From assembly GCA_013398615.1 (NCBI GenBank), contig VZSR01000055.1, forward strand, positions 4,850,717 to 4,914,716: 64,000 nucleotides of DNA. Direction: 5' to 3'. A program made the position numbers and the translations under genes. The notes beneath the pieces were generated by a model. It searched no databases and was not told where the DNA came from. It worked only from the letters and a program-made list of their open reading frames with translations. The DNA is from Brachypodius melanocephalos (taxonomy: Eukaryota > Chordata > Aves > Passeriformes > Pycnonotidae). Below are positions 1 to 11,447 of this stretch, piece by piece (positions within the stretch are counted from its first letter, which is position 1; each line of letters opens with the position of its first letter).

Positions 1-2358
1 TTCCAAGTCCAAAATTAAAAATAAACAGAGAGAAGCAGGGACAGGCTTGCAAAGATAGGCCTTCCCTCTTATCATTCCCTTATCATGGACAAACATGACA
101 TATATCCAAAGGAAAAATTAACAAAATATGACAGGACAGTTAAAAGTTTACAAATCATGTCTCAGAGATGGTTGATGAACTGCTCTTATCAAGTAGCACA
201 CACAAACTTGGATTAAATTGTACACTGTTCACTGTGGAGATGGAAAACCACTCAGCATCTGGATTTGCCTATCTAAATAGAAATACTTGGAGATGGAGGG
301 GAAACTGAAAATAATAATCATATAGAGAATACCTTTGGCAAAGACCAGAGGAAAAAGTCTGAGCTTTTCTCTGACATGCTCAGAGTTTAATTATCTCCTC
401 TACATAACTGAGTTTCATGCTCTCAGCTGAAAAAAAAGACACTGGCCTGTTTGTTAAATTAGAATTTCCCCTCATTTCTGTGAGACTGGGTTGCACTTTA
501 AAGATTGCAACACACCATTGGAGATCAGGTCACATGGAGCCACTGACATTTAAAATTCAATTAAAGGCTAAAACTATCATATAAACAGTGATGAAGCATA
601 AGATAGTTTCAGGAAATAGGGATGAAGCGCTTTCCATAGCTGAGGCTAAAATAAAAAAAGCAATTAAGAACTGGAAAGGATATACTGCAAAGGCTTCTGA
701 AATGTAATGTGTTATTCTGACGCATATTAAAGAGAGGAGACCCTGAGCCACCGACTGGAACCAAGGTTCAACTCTGAGACTTCAGAGCAACACCTCCAAT
801 TATTTGTGCTTGCCACAGGCAATTACTGACAGCCCTGCCATATCCCAAAGGGTTAATTAATTACCATAGTTTAAGAGCCTATTACTTATTCTAGGTGTCT
901 TTGATCTCGCAGGATTGACTTCAAACCAGACATGCCTGGGTCGTTCATCAGCAACACAAACACTTGATTCTGTGCACTGTGAGAAGAGGTGAACACTGCA
1001 TACAAAATCTGAACCTGAACTGCTCGGATGAAAGGGATCTGGGTGTGTGAGGAGCACGGGGCGCAGCCCGCGATGCTCCTGCTGCCAAAAGCTCCAATTG
1101 AAATATTTGCTTCCCAAGCGCTGAGCAGGAAAACAAAACAAAACCCAAACAATACCAAAAATTTACAAGTAACTTTCACAACACCATATAATCTTTGATG
1201 AAGTGCCTGACAGCTTACAAAGTGCATTGCTGGCAGATTTTAGAGGATATGACAGATATTAATTCCCTCCTTTCTCAGAGATCTGTGACATTTGAATTTT
1301 ACCTTCATCCTCCTTCTCTCCAACACAATGACAAAGGACAGTCAGAAACTGTGTCTTAGTCCTTGCAGAGCCCTTGGGACAGTGACCCTGGGTAAGCCTG
1401 ACCCCAGATCTGCCCAGAACAACAGGAAGGTCAGAAACCCTGCAGGCTGAACAGGAATACCAGCCTGGTGAGAAGAGGTGAGCATCACAGAGAAGTGGAG
1501 AGAGAGTATTTGTTGGTATTTCCACTACCATGTGACCTGGGCACCGAAACAAGAAGTGTTTTGTGAGATGAAGCTGATCAACACGCGGTGGGGAGAGCAC
1601 TGCAGGAAGCAGGCAGGATGAGCACAAGGACTGGAACAGAATTATTTTCTGTTCCATCACGGATGTTTCACATCACAACAAAAGGTCACAGTGTCGCCAC
1701 GAGCTTCAGCGAAACAGCAGGAGCTCATCAAATGGAACAAACTCAGGTTGAGGAGCCACAAAACAGCATTTCACATCTCTTTAGTGTTCTAACTGCTGCA
1801 GTTCTGGCAGTTGACAGAATTTCATTTATCTATCTCATGGTTATCTCACAGATGGGAAAAGAAATTGCCACAATTAATTCACAATACACTGAACCCCACC
1901 TGCAACAGCGCCTGAGGCTCCAGACACCAATGCTCACAAAAGAAACCAGATTTGTGCAAAGAAACAGAACAGAAAGGAGATTTAATCTCTCATTTACCCT
2001 AAGAACAGGAAAGTGAAAAGGGCAGTTGAAATCTGCTCTGATCATGCAGGCATTAAAGTAAATATCACTGGACAAGCAAACAGGAAAGGAAATAAGAGAT
2101 AAATGTTTAATTAATAGATTTTTCTTGGGGCATATCTGAGCCTAGAACAAACCATCAGGATTACACCAGCACCTGAAGACAACTTCTACTTCTTAGAACA
2201 ATATTCTGGTATGTATTTCTGATTGAAGCAGTAGAGGCAAAATACTTGTAACATGACAATTAATTCAGTGGCAGAGGTGATTGTATTGATGGAGCAAGGT
2301 ACAGTGATAAGCAACATAGAAAGCTTTGTGAATTTTGTAAGATATAGCACATTACTAC
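1..2358. other. Unique non-coding sequence
   Basis: No gene, RNA or recognisable transposon is visible. The sequence is AT-rich with open frames of at most 142 codons (1588-2016, +), which resemble no protein family I know and have no start or splice context. A CpG-rich hairpin at 1050-1080 is listed separately. Confidence 0.6.
1050..1080. other. CpG-rich inverted repeat (hairpin)
   Basis: The 7-bp arms AGGAGCA (1050-1056) and TGCTCCT (1074-1080) are perfect reverse complements. They enclose a GC-rich 17-base centre that itself contains GGGC and GCCC. Several CpGs lie in 31 bases, which is unusual against the CpG-poor surroundings. The structure is seen directly; no function is known. Confidence 0.5.
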
Positions 2359-2374
2359 AAAAAAAAAAAAAAAA
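2359..2374 (+). repeat. Poly(A) run, 16 bases
   Basis: An uninterrupted run of 16 A with no recognisable retroposon body on its 5' side. It could be a worn tail or a simple mononucleotide repeat. Confidence 0.85.
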
Positions 2375-3475
2375 TCCCACAAACTAATCAAGCTCTGGAT
2401 GCCCCTGAGGAGATTTTTTTTCCTCTCCCCATTAATATCTGAGCTGTTTATTCTCAAAATTCTTAAACACTCCAATGTCCAACAGCAACACAGAGTCTTT
2501 CCAGCAAAAAAAAAAGATTATCCATGGCATTGCCCTCACCATTACACTGCTGAAGCTTTGCTCATTTTCTTATATAAATGCTAAAAATTCTAAGGGATCA
2601 TCTTTTTGGCATTCTAAGATGCACCAGCACCCTGTCTGCACATGGCCTGACAGCACCTTGCATGAGCTATTACCTCAAAGTCATTTTCAATTTTCTCCCA
2701 CTCCAGTTCAACCCCATAAATTCGTAGTCATGAATCCATTTTGAAGCCAAATGTGCATTGTAGACATGCAATTTCTTCATTTGCTTTCTTTGGGGCACCT
2801 AAACAGCAGATCCAAATCAGTTTTGAATTTCACCTGCTGTTCAGAATTGACTTCAATTTTTGATTTTGCAGCATCAGCAAATTCAATCAGTTTATTTCCC
2901 ACGCCTTGGTCGTTGATGTTGGCTGGGAACAGACAAGGCCAGAGCACCGAGCTCCATGGAACTCTCACTGCCAGCCAAATTTGGCTTCTCCATTTTCTCT
3001 TGGAAAACTGAGGTTTACCCATTTTTTTCAGCTATCTCCATAGCCTGAACTTTGCCCTGAAATGACAACTAAAGCTATCTCTTTTTTGAGCTGCTAAGTA
3101 CATGTTCCCATCATCACTGGCACATTAGACATTTTCTTCTGTTCCCTTTTGACACCATTTTTCCACTCCCCACACTCCCAATCGACTGAGTTTCTGCAGG
3201 TACAAAGTTCAAGAGCAGCCTCATGATTTCCACTTCTATTTAGTGTATCACCTTCCATTCAAAATCACGGCTAAAGAAGCACTAAGCTGTAAATTTATTT
3301 GGGCTTCACTCCAAATACATCATTTGCTAAAGCACTGGTTCCTTAAGAACTTTTAAGTTGGTCAATTCAGAGACAAGCCCTTTTTAAATTGAAGTTCCAA
3401 AGTAAAATAGAGCGGTTACACAAACTACAGGAAAGGTAGTAAGGGCTCCCAAATTTCTAGCTTAACATAGATCTC

Positions 3476-3504
3476 AAAAAAAAAAAAAAAACAAAAACAA
3501 AACC
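3476..3504 (+). repeat. A-rich tract
   Basis: Sixteen A followed by short CAAAA-type units. This is low-complexity DNA of the kind left by decayed retroposon tails, but no element body is recognisable upstream. Confidence 0.8.
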
Positions 3505-4258
3505 ATCTTGGGCATTAGAATGTTTCTTTTATGAAAAAATTAGGAGTTTGTGGAGCAAATCTAGATAAACTTAGCTACAAGTTGTTCATTGATTACCAGC
3601 CAATGGATGAATTATAGACTCCAGCACTATTACATTATTCTCCAGTATAAAAAAAAATTTAAAGCTTTGTAAATTGGGGCTTTTACTACCAACTGTTTAT
3701 CAACATAAGAAGAAAAAATATGAATAGATCCTGTGCAAAACAATGACCATTCAGCTTTTCCAGTAAATTGCCCTTGCAGATAGAGTACCTGTAATAGCGT
3801 CTCCCAGAGATTTTCCCAACTTTTAAACAAGGTTAATAGTTAAAGATAACCTTGGAAATCCTATTTCTGGCTTATCAATTTTTAATTAAAAATTAGAGGT
3901 GTAGAAAACTATATGCAAGGCTTTCTATTGATGCAGTCATGGAAAAGACATATTTGAAGTTATCATGAAAAAGTGGCATCTTTGTTCCCATCAAAAAGTG
4001 AAACAAAGGAAAACAGAGTGACAAAGATGAAAACAACGACAAAACTCAATAAAACCCAGCTAACACTCAGCTGTAATGAACCCCATTTTCATCACTTTCT
4101 GTGTGTCCCTAAATGGCCACGTTAGTTGAAGAAGAAGAGAAGGGGGAAATAAACCTGAAACACACCAAGAGATTGGTTTTGATTTAAACACCCTGCAGAA
4201 TGCATGACTTTGTAAAACTGGGATTGCCACGAGCCTGGTATTTATTTCACACCTTAGG

Positions 4259-4285
4259 AAAAAAAATAAAAAGAAAAAAAAAAAA
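4259..4285 (+). repeat. A-rich tract
   Basis: An almost pure A tract broken by single T and G bases. Its complement produces the run of phenylalanines in the minus-strand frame at 4060-4341, so that frame is not evidence of coding. Confidence 0.8.
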
Positions 4286-5725
4286 GTAAATGTGGCAATA
4301 AGTACTTTGGACAAGTCTTTTAATGCTTCTGCCATGCTCACCTGGGTTCTATCTCAAGTTGACTATTCCAAGGACAATTTTCTGAAACACATTGTTAATT
4401 AGAGAGGGTTGCAATTTCAGAACAATCTAGAAATTCTTCCTATCCCTTCAGTGTGTAGTGCACTGAGCTTGCAGACCTGTGAAGCTCAGGCAGGTATTTT
4501 GTTGAGCTCAGCTAAACAAAGCAGCAAAACAGGAGCCCTGCATGCTCAGAGCCTGGTCACTGCTCACAGAATTTCATTTATTCGTGGCTCTAGAGCCAAA
4601 GCTGATCAGTCCCCAGTGAAAACAGCTCCTTCCTAGCAGTGCATGTTGTCAATACTGCTGTCAAAGCTGTGGTCTGTGCATTATTCCCCCCGTTTCCACA
4701 AGGTTTTCCATATGCTCTCCCTTGCAGCTAGCTCACCTGGCAGCACACGGCTTGTTGGCAGCCTGCAGTGATGTGGGGGGAAAAGGAAGGATGGGGACAA
4801 ATCATGAAAATACTTCCAGGCAGAATGCATGGAGGAGGGAAGGGTAACTGAGCAAAGAGATGAGAATGTGGGGAAATAGGGAACGGGGGAAAATGCACAG
4901 TTAAATCCTGTTTACTGTGACTGAAACACCCCATATGGAGAAGCTCCACAGCCAAAAAGTAAGCAGCAGCTTGGCTCAGGAATTAAAACACCCCTGCAGG
5001 CTTGGGCACTGCCCCTCCTCTTGGATCAGACAATGTAAGACCCTTTTCTAGTGCAGGTGGCACCATGACAGAGTCAGGGACACCAGAGGGGATGTGCATC
5101 CCTGGCAAACTGCACAGACAACCCAAGTGCACCCTGTGCAATCAAAAGAGAGGTTTTGAGCATCTTATATTTACAATTTTTTCTTCTAGTTATCCATTAT
5201 CAATTACCTACGTTCTTAAAGCCTCTTTCACAGTGTTTTTAGCTCCTTAATTAATTTACTGATCAAAAAAAAAAGCAACATTGTGTGTTTTGATGCCACC
5301 CACACGCCAGTATAGAAGGTCAATTGAACCCAGTCTTTCCATAAATGAGATATTTCTGCATATTATGTATAGCTCAAAGAGCAAATTCATTCTTATGTGG
5401 CCAGTGAAGGACTTTGGTCCAGTTTGAGTTACCTTAACACAGTTTCCTTTTGTTGTTTTGGTCTCCAAGCATTTTTGGAATATCTTATAAATATCTTTCC
5501 ATGGAAATCCAAACCCTTTTCAGTTTCCAACAGCAAAGTTCACTGCAACCCAGGAGGGTTTCTGTGTATCAAGAAATTGTTTGTCTCTACGAGCCACAGC
5601 AGCAAGCACTGACATTTGAAAGTCATGACATAAGGAACTGGATTCATTGCCATGCAGAACCACTGGCCAGTGATTTAATTAACACAAGAATTAAGATACT
5701 TTTATTGTACTGTCTCAAAATCCCT

Positions 5726-5820
5726 CCACCCCAAAAAACTCCAAACCCACGAAAACAAACAAAACCAAACAAACAAACCAAAACCACCAAAACCAAAATA
5801 ACCCCCAAAACCCCAACGAA
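5726..5820 (+). repeat. A/C-only low-complexity tract, (CAAA)n-like
   Basis: About 90 bases consist almost only of A and C, with AAAC and AACC units and only two or three G or T. The proline/lysine/threonine-rich end of the + frame ending at 5851 and the glycine/phenylalanine-rich minus frame are by-products of this composition. Confidence 0.85.
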
Positions 5821-7352
5821 TTTTCAAAAATATTTTAAAAGAACACTTTAAGGCATGGAAAGAAATATAAATACTGCCAGGAAACATCTTCTCATGCTGT
5901 TAAAGCGTTACTGAACAAACAATTTTACGCTGGTAAAACATTTATCTTATCATTACTTAGACTGAATTATGACTGATTAATATAGAAAATAATTCCTTTA
6001 ACGTATCATTCCTGCCATCACTGATGGTTTGCATGCCCAAATACAGATTTATTTACCATCACACCAGCATGGGACCTTTCACAAGAGCTTGCATGAAACC
6101 CTCTAACTTCAGCCTGTGCTTCAATTTTGTCCCTCCTATGACCAGGGATGATTCTTCGTGCATTCAGAGCAGATCTCTTGTAATCCACTCTCAGAAGGGA
6201 AATTAATCTCCTTTTGATTTGAATCTAAAAGTTCCTCTTAACCACAGTTGTTGGAACTAAAAAAACCCAGCCAACCCACAAAGAAAACTCCGAAATGAAC
6301 CAAACCAACCCCCACGAAAATACTTTTCAAATTTTTAAGTGGCTCAGGGCACCCATCTCTTCCAGCTAAATTCTGCACAACCATGAGCAAGAGCTGCAGG
6401 TAAGGGGGCTGATCTCAAAAGCCCAAGTCACTGGGAATTTTCTTAGTGACACGAGTGGAAGAGGGAGATCAAGGGCAGGGAGCACAGCAGGGCAGCCAGC
6501 TGGCCATGAAGTATTGAGTGCAAGCCCCTGCATTTTTGAAAGTGTTCCACCCTCAGGATAAACAGGCTGGCACAGATGATTGACACTGAACAGAGCACTC
6601 TCAACCCAGGTGTTCAGTGACAGCCTCACAAAATTCAGTATTTTTCTTTCTCCTCATGTACAGATTATGTAGGAATCTCTGTTTCAGCCCTCAAAGCCTG
6701 AAAATCAGAAAACATGCCAGCAACAAATCTGAGGCTTACCATTGGCATTGTGATTTTCAAGTCTTTAAGAAAAACACCATTAAAAATTCATCAAATCTTG
6801 GATTTCACCTACTAAAGACAAGAAAGCATAGAAGTAGAACTATATATTACTCTGAGTGGTAATATTTACAGCAGTCACTCAGATGGAAAAAACCAGAAAA
6901 GTTATTTTGATCAATAGGAACTTGCACTATTCTTCTCTTGGGAATACACTAATTGTGCTAATTTTATAACTGCTGGGAATGCCTAAACACTACTCCAGAT
7001 TTTAGGCTCATTCTGACTTACTGAAGAACTGATTTGAGTACACAAAGGGGTATCCCTATGAAAATACGAAAGAGAACCATTCCTCCTGCAGCCCTGCACA
7101 GATTTTGTGATTTAATTCAAGCCTAAAACAAATTTACAGCCTTTAACTGAATGGAGCCATAATTTTAGTTTACATGAGCAGTGCCAGACTGCACCTAAAA
7201 TTTAGAGTAAAAAAAGTTTAAAATAGTGTGGAAAAAAACTCACAGCAAACTCAGCTTTTCAAAATTCCTTGGTGGGGGGGATTTGGAGACATTTTTGTGA
7301 ATAAATTTATTCATTCTAAAATGCAGTTTAAAGTTATGAAAACATATCAGTG
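5821..7352. other. Unique non-coding sequence
   Basis: No gene is recognised. A second A/C-rich patch lies at 6257-6320. A splice-like pair near 6363/6402 (TCTTCCAG ... GCAGGTAAGG) would define only a tiny exon and is treated as chance. Confidence 0.55.
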
Positions 7353-7419
7353 CAAGGCCAGGAGCTGGACTTTGGTGATCCTTGTGGGTCCCTTCCAACT
7401 CGGGACATTCTACGACTTC
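7353..7419 (+). mobile_element. CR1 LINE fragment, 3' end
   Basis: The order GGACTTTGGTGATCC, GGGTCCCTTCCAACTC and CATTCTACGACTTC follows the 3' end of avian CR1 elements (a GGACTxGATGATC block, then GGTCCCTTCCAAC, then a tail built on ATTCTATGATTC). CR1 is the dominant non-LTR retrotransposon of birds. Copies are normally 5'-truncated, as here, where only about 67 bases survive. The copy is old, with several mismatches in the tail octamer. Orientation is sense on the + strand. Confidence 0.85.
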
Positions 7420-7849
7420 AGGAAATTGAACTGAAAGAAAGATCTTCTTCCATGAGAGCAAAACAGAGAAAAAAAGTGGATTTGTTTGCAGACACCTGCT
7501 GTTCCTATTCTGTGCAAGTTTTCCTAGCACTAAAAGCTTAATAGTCTAGTTTATCTTTCAAAATCCAGCATGTTCTGACTGTTTTGGGGACGTTCACTGC
7601 ATAAAACTCTAAACAGAGCCATCAAAAAGCACTGAGCAACTTGGAGTCCCATCACTCTGTAAAAATGCAGAGACCAAAATGAAAGTGACTGCTGCAAGGA
7701 AAAAAGCTGTTCATCTCCCATGACTAAAACCACATTATGATACAAGGGGGCTATTGATTCATTAACAACGTTTAATTAACTGAGAAGCAGAGAATATATA
7801 TTGAGAATCAATCTGGAGATGGCACCTTCTGTTTCAGTGAGGGCTTGGT
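7420..7849. other. Unique non-coding sequence
   Basis: Nothing recognisable lies between the CR1 tail and the truncated LTR. In particular, the first half of the LTR-A family is not found here. Confidence 0.55.
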
Positions 7850-8026
7850 GCTGTTCAAAAGTGAAGGTCAGCAATTTTGTGACCATTCTTAGTCCATCTT
7901 GGGTACAGCCCTGGTCAGGCTCTTGTCCTGCCTTTCAATAAATACCTGGAGGCCTTTCAATAAATATCTCCTTTATTCTCTACCTCTGTCCAGTCTCTGT
8001 TCCAGGTCAGCCTTCCCAAGGCATCA
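7850..8026 (+). mobile_element. Truncated ERV LTR (LTR-A family), 3' part
   Basis: The reverse complement of 44200-44345 aligns here almost throughout. Shared blocks include TTTTGTGACCATTCTTAGTC, GGAGGCCTTTCAATAAA, CTCTGTCCAGTCTCTGTT and the terminal AAGGCATCA. Homology stops at 8026, which marks the LTR 3' end, and fades upstream of about 7870, so the U3 half is missing or too diverged. Two AATAAA signals (7937-7942 and 7959-7964) lie in near-identical CCTTTCAATAAAT blocks 22 bp apart; the 44-kb copy has one. No primer-binding site or retroviral gene follows. LTR identity is inferred from the homology, the poly(A) signal and the CA end. Confidence 0.75.
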
Positions 8027-10277
8027 AAGGACTCCCAGGTGTCACTGGCAAGAGAAGCACTCAGCCACGCTCACAAGTTCCCTTTTATCCCACCCTTGGC
8101 ACCCCATGCTCTTCCAGAGTCATCTTCTACATCCCCTACCTCAACAAGGCTGGGAATTCCCCCTGCTCTAAAAGCAAGGATTATGCCAATAATTCCCAGC
8201 AGCAGAAAGCTCAGAAACCCCTCTGGCTCTGACCTGCCACAACAGAGGCCACACAGCAAACATCTGTGGCTCAAAGGCAAGCTCTGTAAGGCAGGCTCAG
8301 CATCCCAAAGAAATCCCAGGCTGGCTGGCAACACATTCTAAAGTCTCTCCTCTGAATGACCTGGACAGAAGATGCTCTGCCAAGTGAATTTTTATGGTTT
8401 TGCAGGGATGCAGTTAGCTCATTTCACTTGGGAAGGCTTTACAGACCAAAGATCTTACCCTCTGTCTGTAAACAGAAGACAAAGCAAGGGGCCAGGAGTC
8501 AAAAACCCAGCCAGGCTGTTTTCAAGCCCCTACATACAATGCAGAAGTGCTGACCTTGAAGCTAACAGCTGATAAAATTTGATGTCGTGGGTAGATTTCC
8601 AATAACATCAGTGATTATGCAAAACAAATCCCACCTCAAACAGCAAAAAACCCAAGTGTTTGAACCAGGGCTGTTATCTGACTGACTATTCCCTCTGCCA
8701 AGAGGTACAAGGAAAGGATGTTCTGCTCCTGGCACTCCTCCAGCCCGAGCAGCCTGCGTGTGTCCTTCCACCTGACAGCCCTGCAGGGATCAAACCAAAC
8801 GGTGTCAGCGTGCCCTGTCTCTCTCCTGCTCAGTTTCCACCCCAACAAAACAAATCACTGCTACAAGATGGCAAACACGTGAGGCATTGAAGCATTGAAA
8901 TTAGCAGCTAGCCTGTTGTATGCGTGTAAAAGAAAAAAATGGCAATGTTGGGAGTAAAAGGAAAGAGGGCGCTGAAAAAAACGTGCCCACCACACTCTGA
9001 AGAGAGAGTGAAAAATAAACCCAAGAACTCAACAGCCTCATGAAAATCTACAAATGAGGTACCAGTGGGGTCAGGGGATCTGTAAAATTCAGAATGAGGT
9101 CACAGTCTGAAATACAGTGAACACGCTGCACACGCCACATAAAAGCCCTCTTTTCTAACATCAGTGTTAATTCTTAGCACTCTTGGTAACATCACTGTTT
9201 TTATACAGCTGAGACATGTACCTGCACATTTCCCACCTGCACATACCAGATCTAGCTCTGATTTTATAGGATTTGAATTTATTGCTTTTTATTTAGAGAA
9301 ATTTGGTATCTTTGTGCTATTGAGCTACCCTGAGGCCCTCAAAAAGGGAAGGCATCCTTTACAGAGACACAAATCCATGAAGCTGAGGGTGCAGAGCAGC
9401 TCCCATGTACACATCTCAGCAGGCATCAACAGGTAGAAAAAGAAGAAAAAATAAAAATCTAGATTTGCAAAGTTATTAGACAAAAAAGAGAGGGAGGGAT
9501 GGACCATAGTTTACATGGTTTCTACAGGAGAACACACACCAAAGGGGATTTGTGAGGTTTGGCACACCACAGAAATGCACACTAAGATTCACCAGACAGC
9601 TGAAAACACCTGCAGGGCACTGAAATGGTCTTATTCTCACATGGAATAAGAGTAGGCTCTGTACTGAAATGGATTTTGTGAGCCAAAATTAGCTTGAGAG
9701 TTATTTATAACTGCAGTGCTACAAGTCCAGCTACCTCAAAGCAAGCACAGATTTACAGCAGCTCTTGATCCACTCCACCTCTCCTTTCTGTAACTTCTGT
9801 AAGGGGATAATTCAGCAAAATTAAACTGATCTCTCTCAGCCTTCCCTTACAAGGCTGATTCCATGAAATCATTTAATGATACACATTACGTGAGACACAA
9901 CTGACTAACCCAGCCCTCTTCTTAAAGGTGTTTAGAGAGGCAGCCTGTAATCTTGCTGATATTAGTGCCTTCTTTGGTCCTGTTATTTAACTTTTTTTTC
10001 TGTGTAGGAGCACCTAAAAACCTTGGGCCTGAATGAGGTCACCATTAAACAAAGACACTAAAATATGCTGCTCCTAACTGTTGTTAAACACTCCAGAAAA
10101 CATTGACATGAAAACATTTCTCCCAAAGACTCTTTTTAGATAAATTCAGATTGAGAGGCAGCAAAAAAACTCAGTTAAAAGTGCTTATAAAGGTTAAATA
10201 TGTTTTGATTTACTGCATTAAACATATACACCAAATGAACTGGTTTTGTCATTCCTTCTCTCTTCTGTATGCGTCAT

Positions 10278-10293
10278 TTTATTATTATTATTA
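10278..10293 (+). repeat. (ATT)n microsatellite
   Basis: About five consecutive ATT units in AT-rich surroundings. Confidence 0.8.
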
Positions 10294-11431
10294 CAGAGTT
10301 TAACCAAAGACATATTCTTTATCAGCAATCCAAATCAGAGTTTGTATCTAAATTCAGAGGTTTGTGCTCTCAAGAATGAATACATTGGTGAGCCTTTAAG
10401 CCACTTGCCTGGGTACATTTGAGCAAGGGATTACTTTCATGGAAAATGATACACAGCTGTCTATAACACACATACTTTGCATATTGAATACACTTTTGCA
10501 TAGAGAAATTTTTTTTCCCCTCCTTGAAGAGTTAAGAGTCATTAGCAACCTTTAAAGGCACAAGATCCAGATTTTCCAAAAGCTCTGTATTGATTTATAA
10601 TTAAACTTAAATTAAGTTATAACGTTATAATACTGAGTTACTAGCACTGCTCTCCTACAGCTTGACCAGTTAAGCAGAGGAAGACTGGGTTTCAAAGAGA
10701 ACACATTTAACTTTTGAAGCATTTCCCAGTTTGAAAAAGTTTTATCTACCAATTGAATCCTGCTCTAAAGCACCCCTTATCCAGCCAGCATTCCTCCCCT
10801 CATCCCTGCTATAGAAAGTGGAATGAGAGTTACATGAGGTTAACATATTTTTTCTCTGCTCTTGATTAATATAATTTTAAATAAGCCTTGATAGCAATTA
10901 AAAAGAGAAAACAAGACTCTTTGGAGAGGAAGGTCCTGGGAGGTGAAAGCCTATCAAACCTGTGCCATCTCCTGTTGCACTGCTGCCCTTCTGCAGGGTT
11001 CTGTGACTTGCACTCCACAGAGGCTGCACGAAGTTCAAACGAGCAAGTTCCATTCCTCCAGTGTCAAAGGCACACGGAGAAGGGCAGGAGGTGAAAGCAG
11101 CAGCACTGTGGGAAGGGTCACAAACAACACAGAACATCTGCAGGGACCACAGAGCAAGGAAGGTTTCACCAACCTTTCAAGCAGACACCTCCCACAAAAG
11201 TTTATTCTGTTTCAACATCATCCTAACCGCTTGTTGCAGTTGTGAACTGTCCAAACATTGTCAGAAAAAGCAATTTAAGCTATCAATATTTGACATTCAT
11301 CAGTTAATTCCTGATCTCCTTCTTTCAATCAAGGCTGACTGCATAAATTTACTTCTATTTTCTGTTAGCAAAAAGTGATTTATGGGATAATTCAGATTGG
11401 GTATCTCTAGTTCAATCTCCCACTGAGGCCA

Positions 11432-11447
11432 GGGTGGGGGGGGTGGG
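11432..11447 (+). other. G-quadruplex-type motif
   Basis: The order GGG-T-G8-T-GGG fits the canonical four-tract quadruplex rule if the run of eight is split by a one-base loop. Folding is an inference. Confidence 0.55.

Larger units (their letters stand above)
2375..5725. other. Unique non-coding sequence
   Basis: No gene or recognised transposon. Open frames reach only about 90 codons. A-rich tracts at 3476-3504 and 4259-4285 are listed separately. Confidence 0.6.

Noticed and set aside
1588..2016. 142-codon plus-strand frame with fairly even composition
   Set aside because: Length is within chance expectation, with no recognisable motif and no splice or promoter context.
6340..6410. Possible micro-exon bounded by TCTTCCAG and GCAGGTAAGG
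   Set aside because: Would be only about 40 bases. Such acceptor/donor pairs are expected many times in 64 kb, and no neighbouring exons were found.
7899..8171. 90-codon plus frame similar to the minus frame at 44137-44328
   Set aside because: The similarity is the LTR-A 3' part read through by chance in both copies; it is not coding.
8027..8340. Possible internal retroviral sequence after the LTR-A fragment
   Set aside because: No tRNA primer-binding site follows the CA end and no gag-like reading frame is present.
10000..10070. Weak resemblance to an ancient sauropsid interspersed repeat (GTAGGAGCACCTA ... CACCATTAAACAAAG)
   Set aside because: Only short scattered matches over about 50 bases; not enough to call without a profile search.
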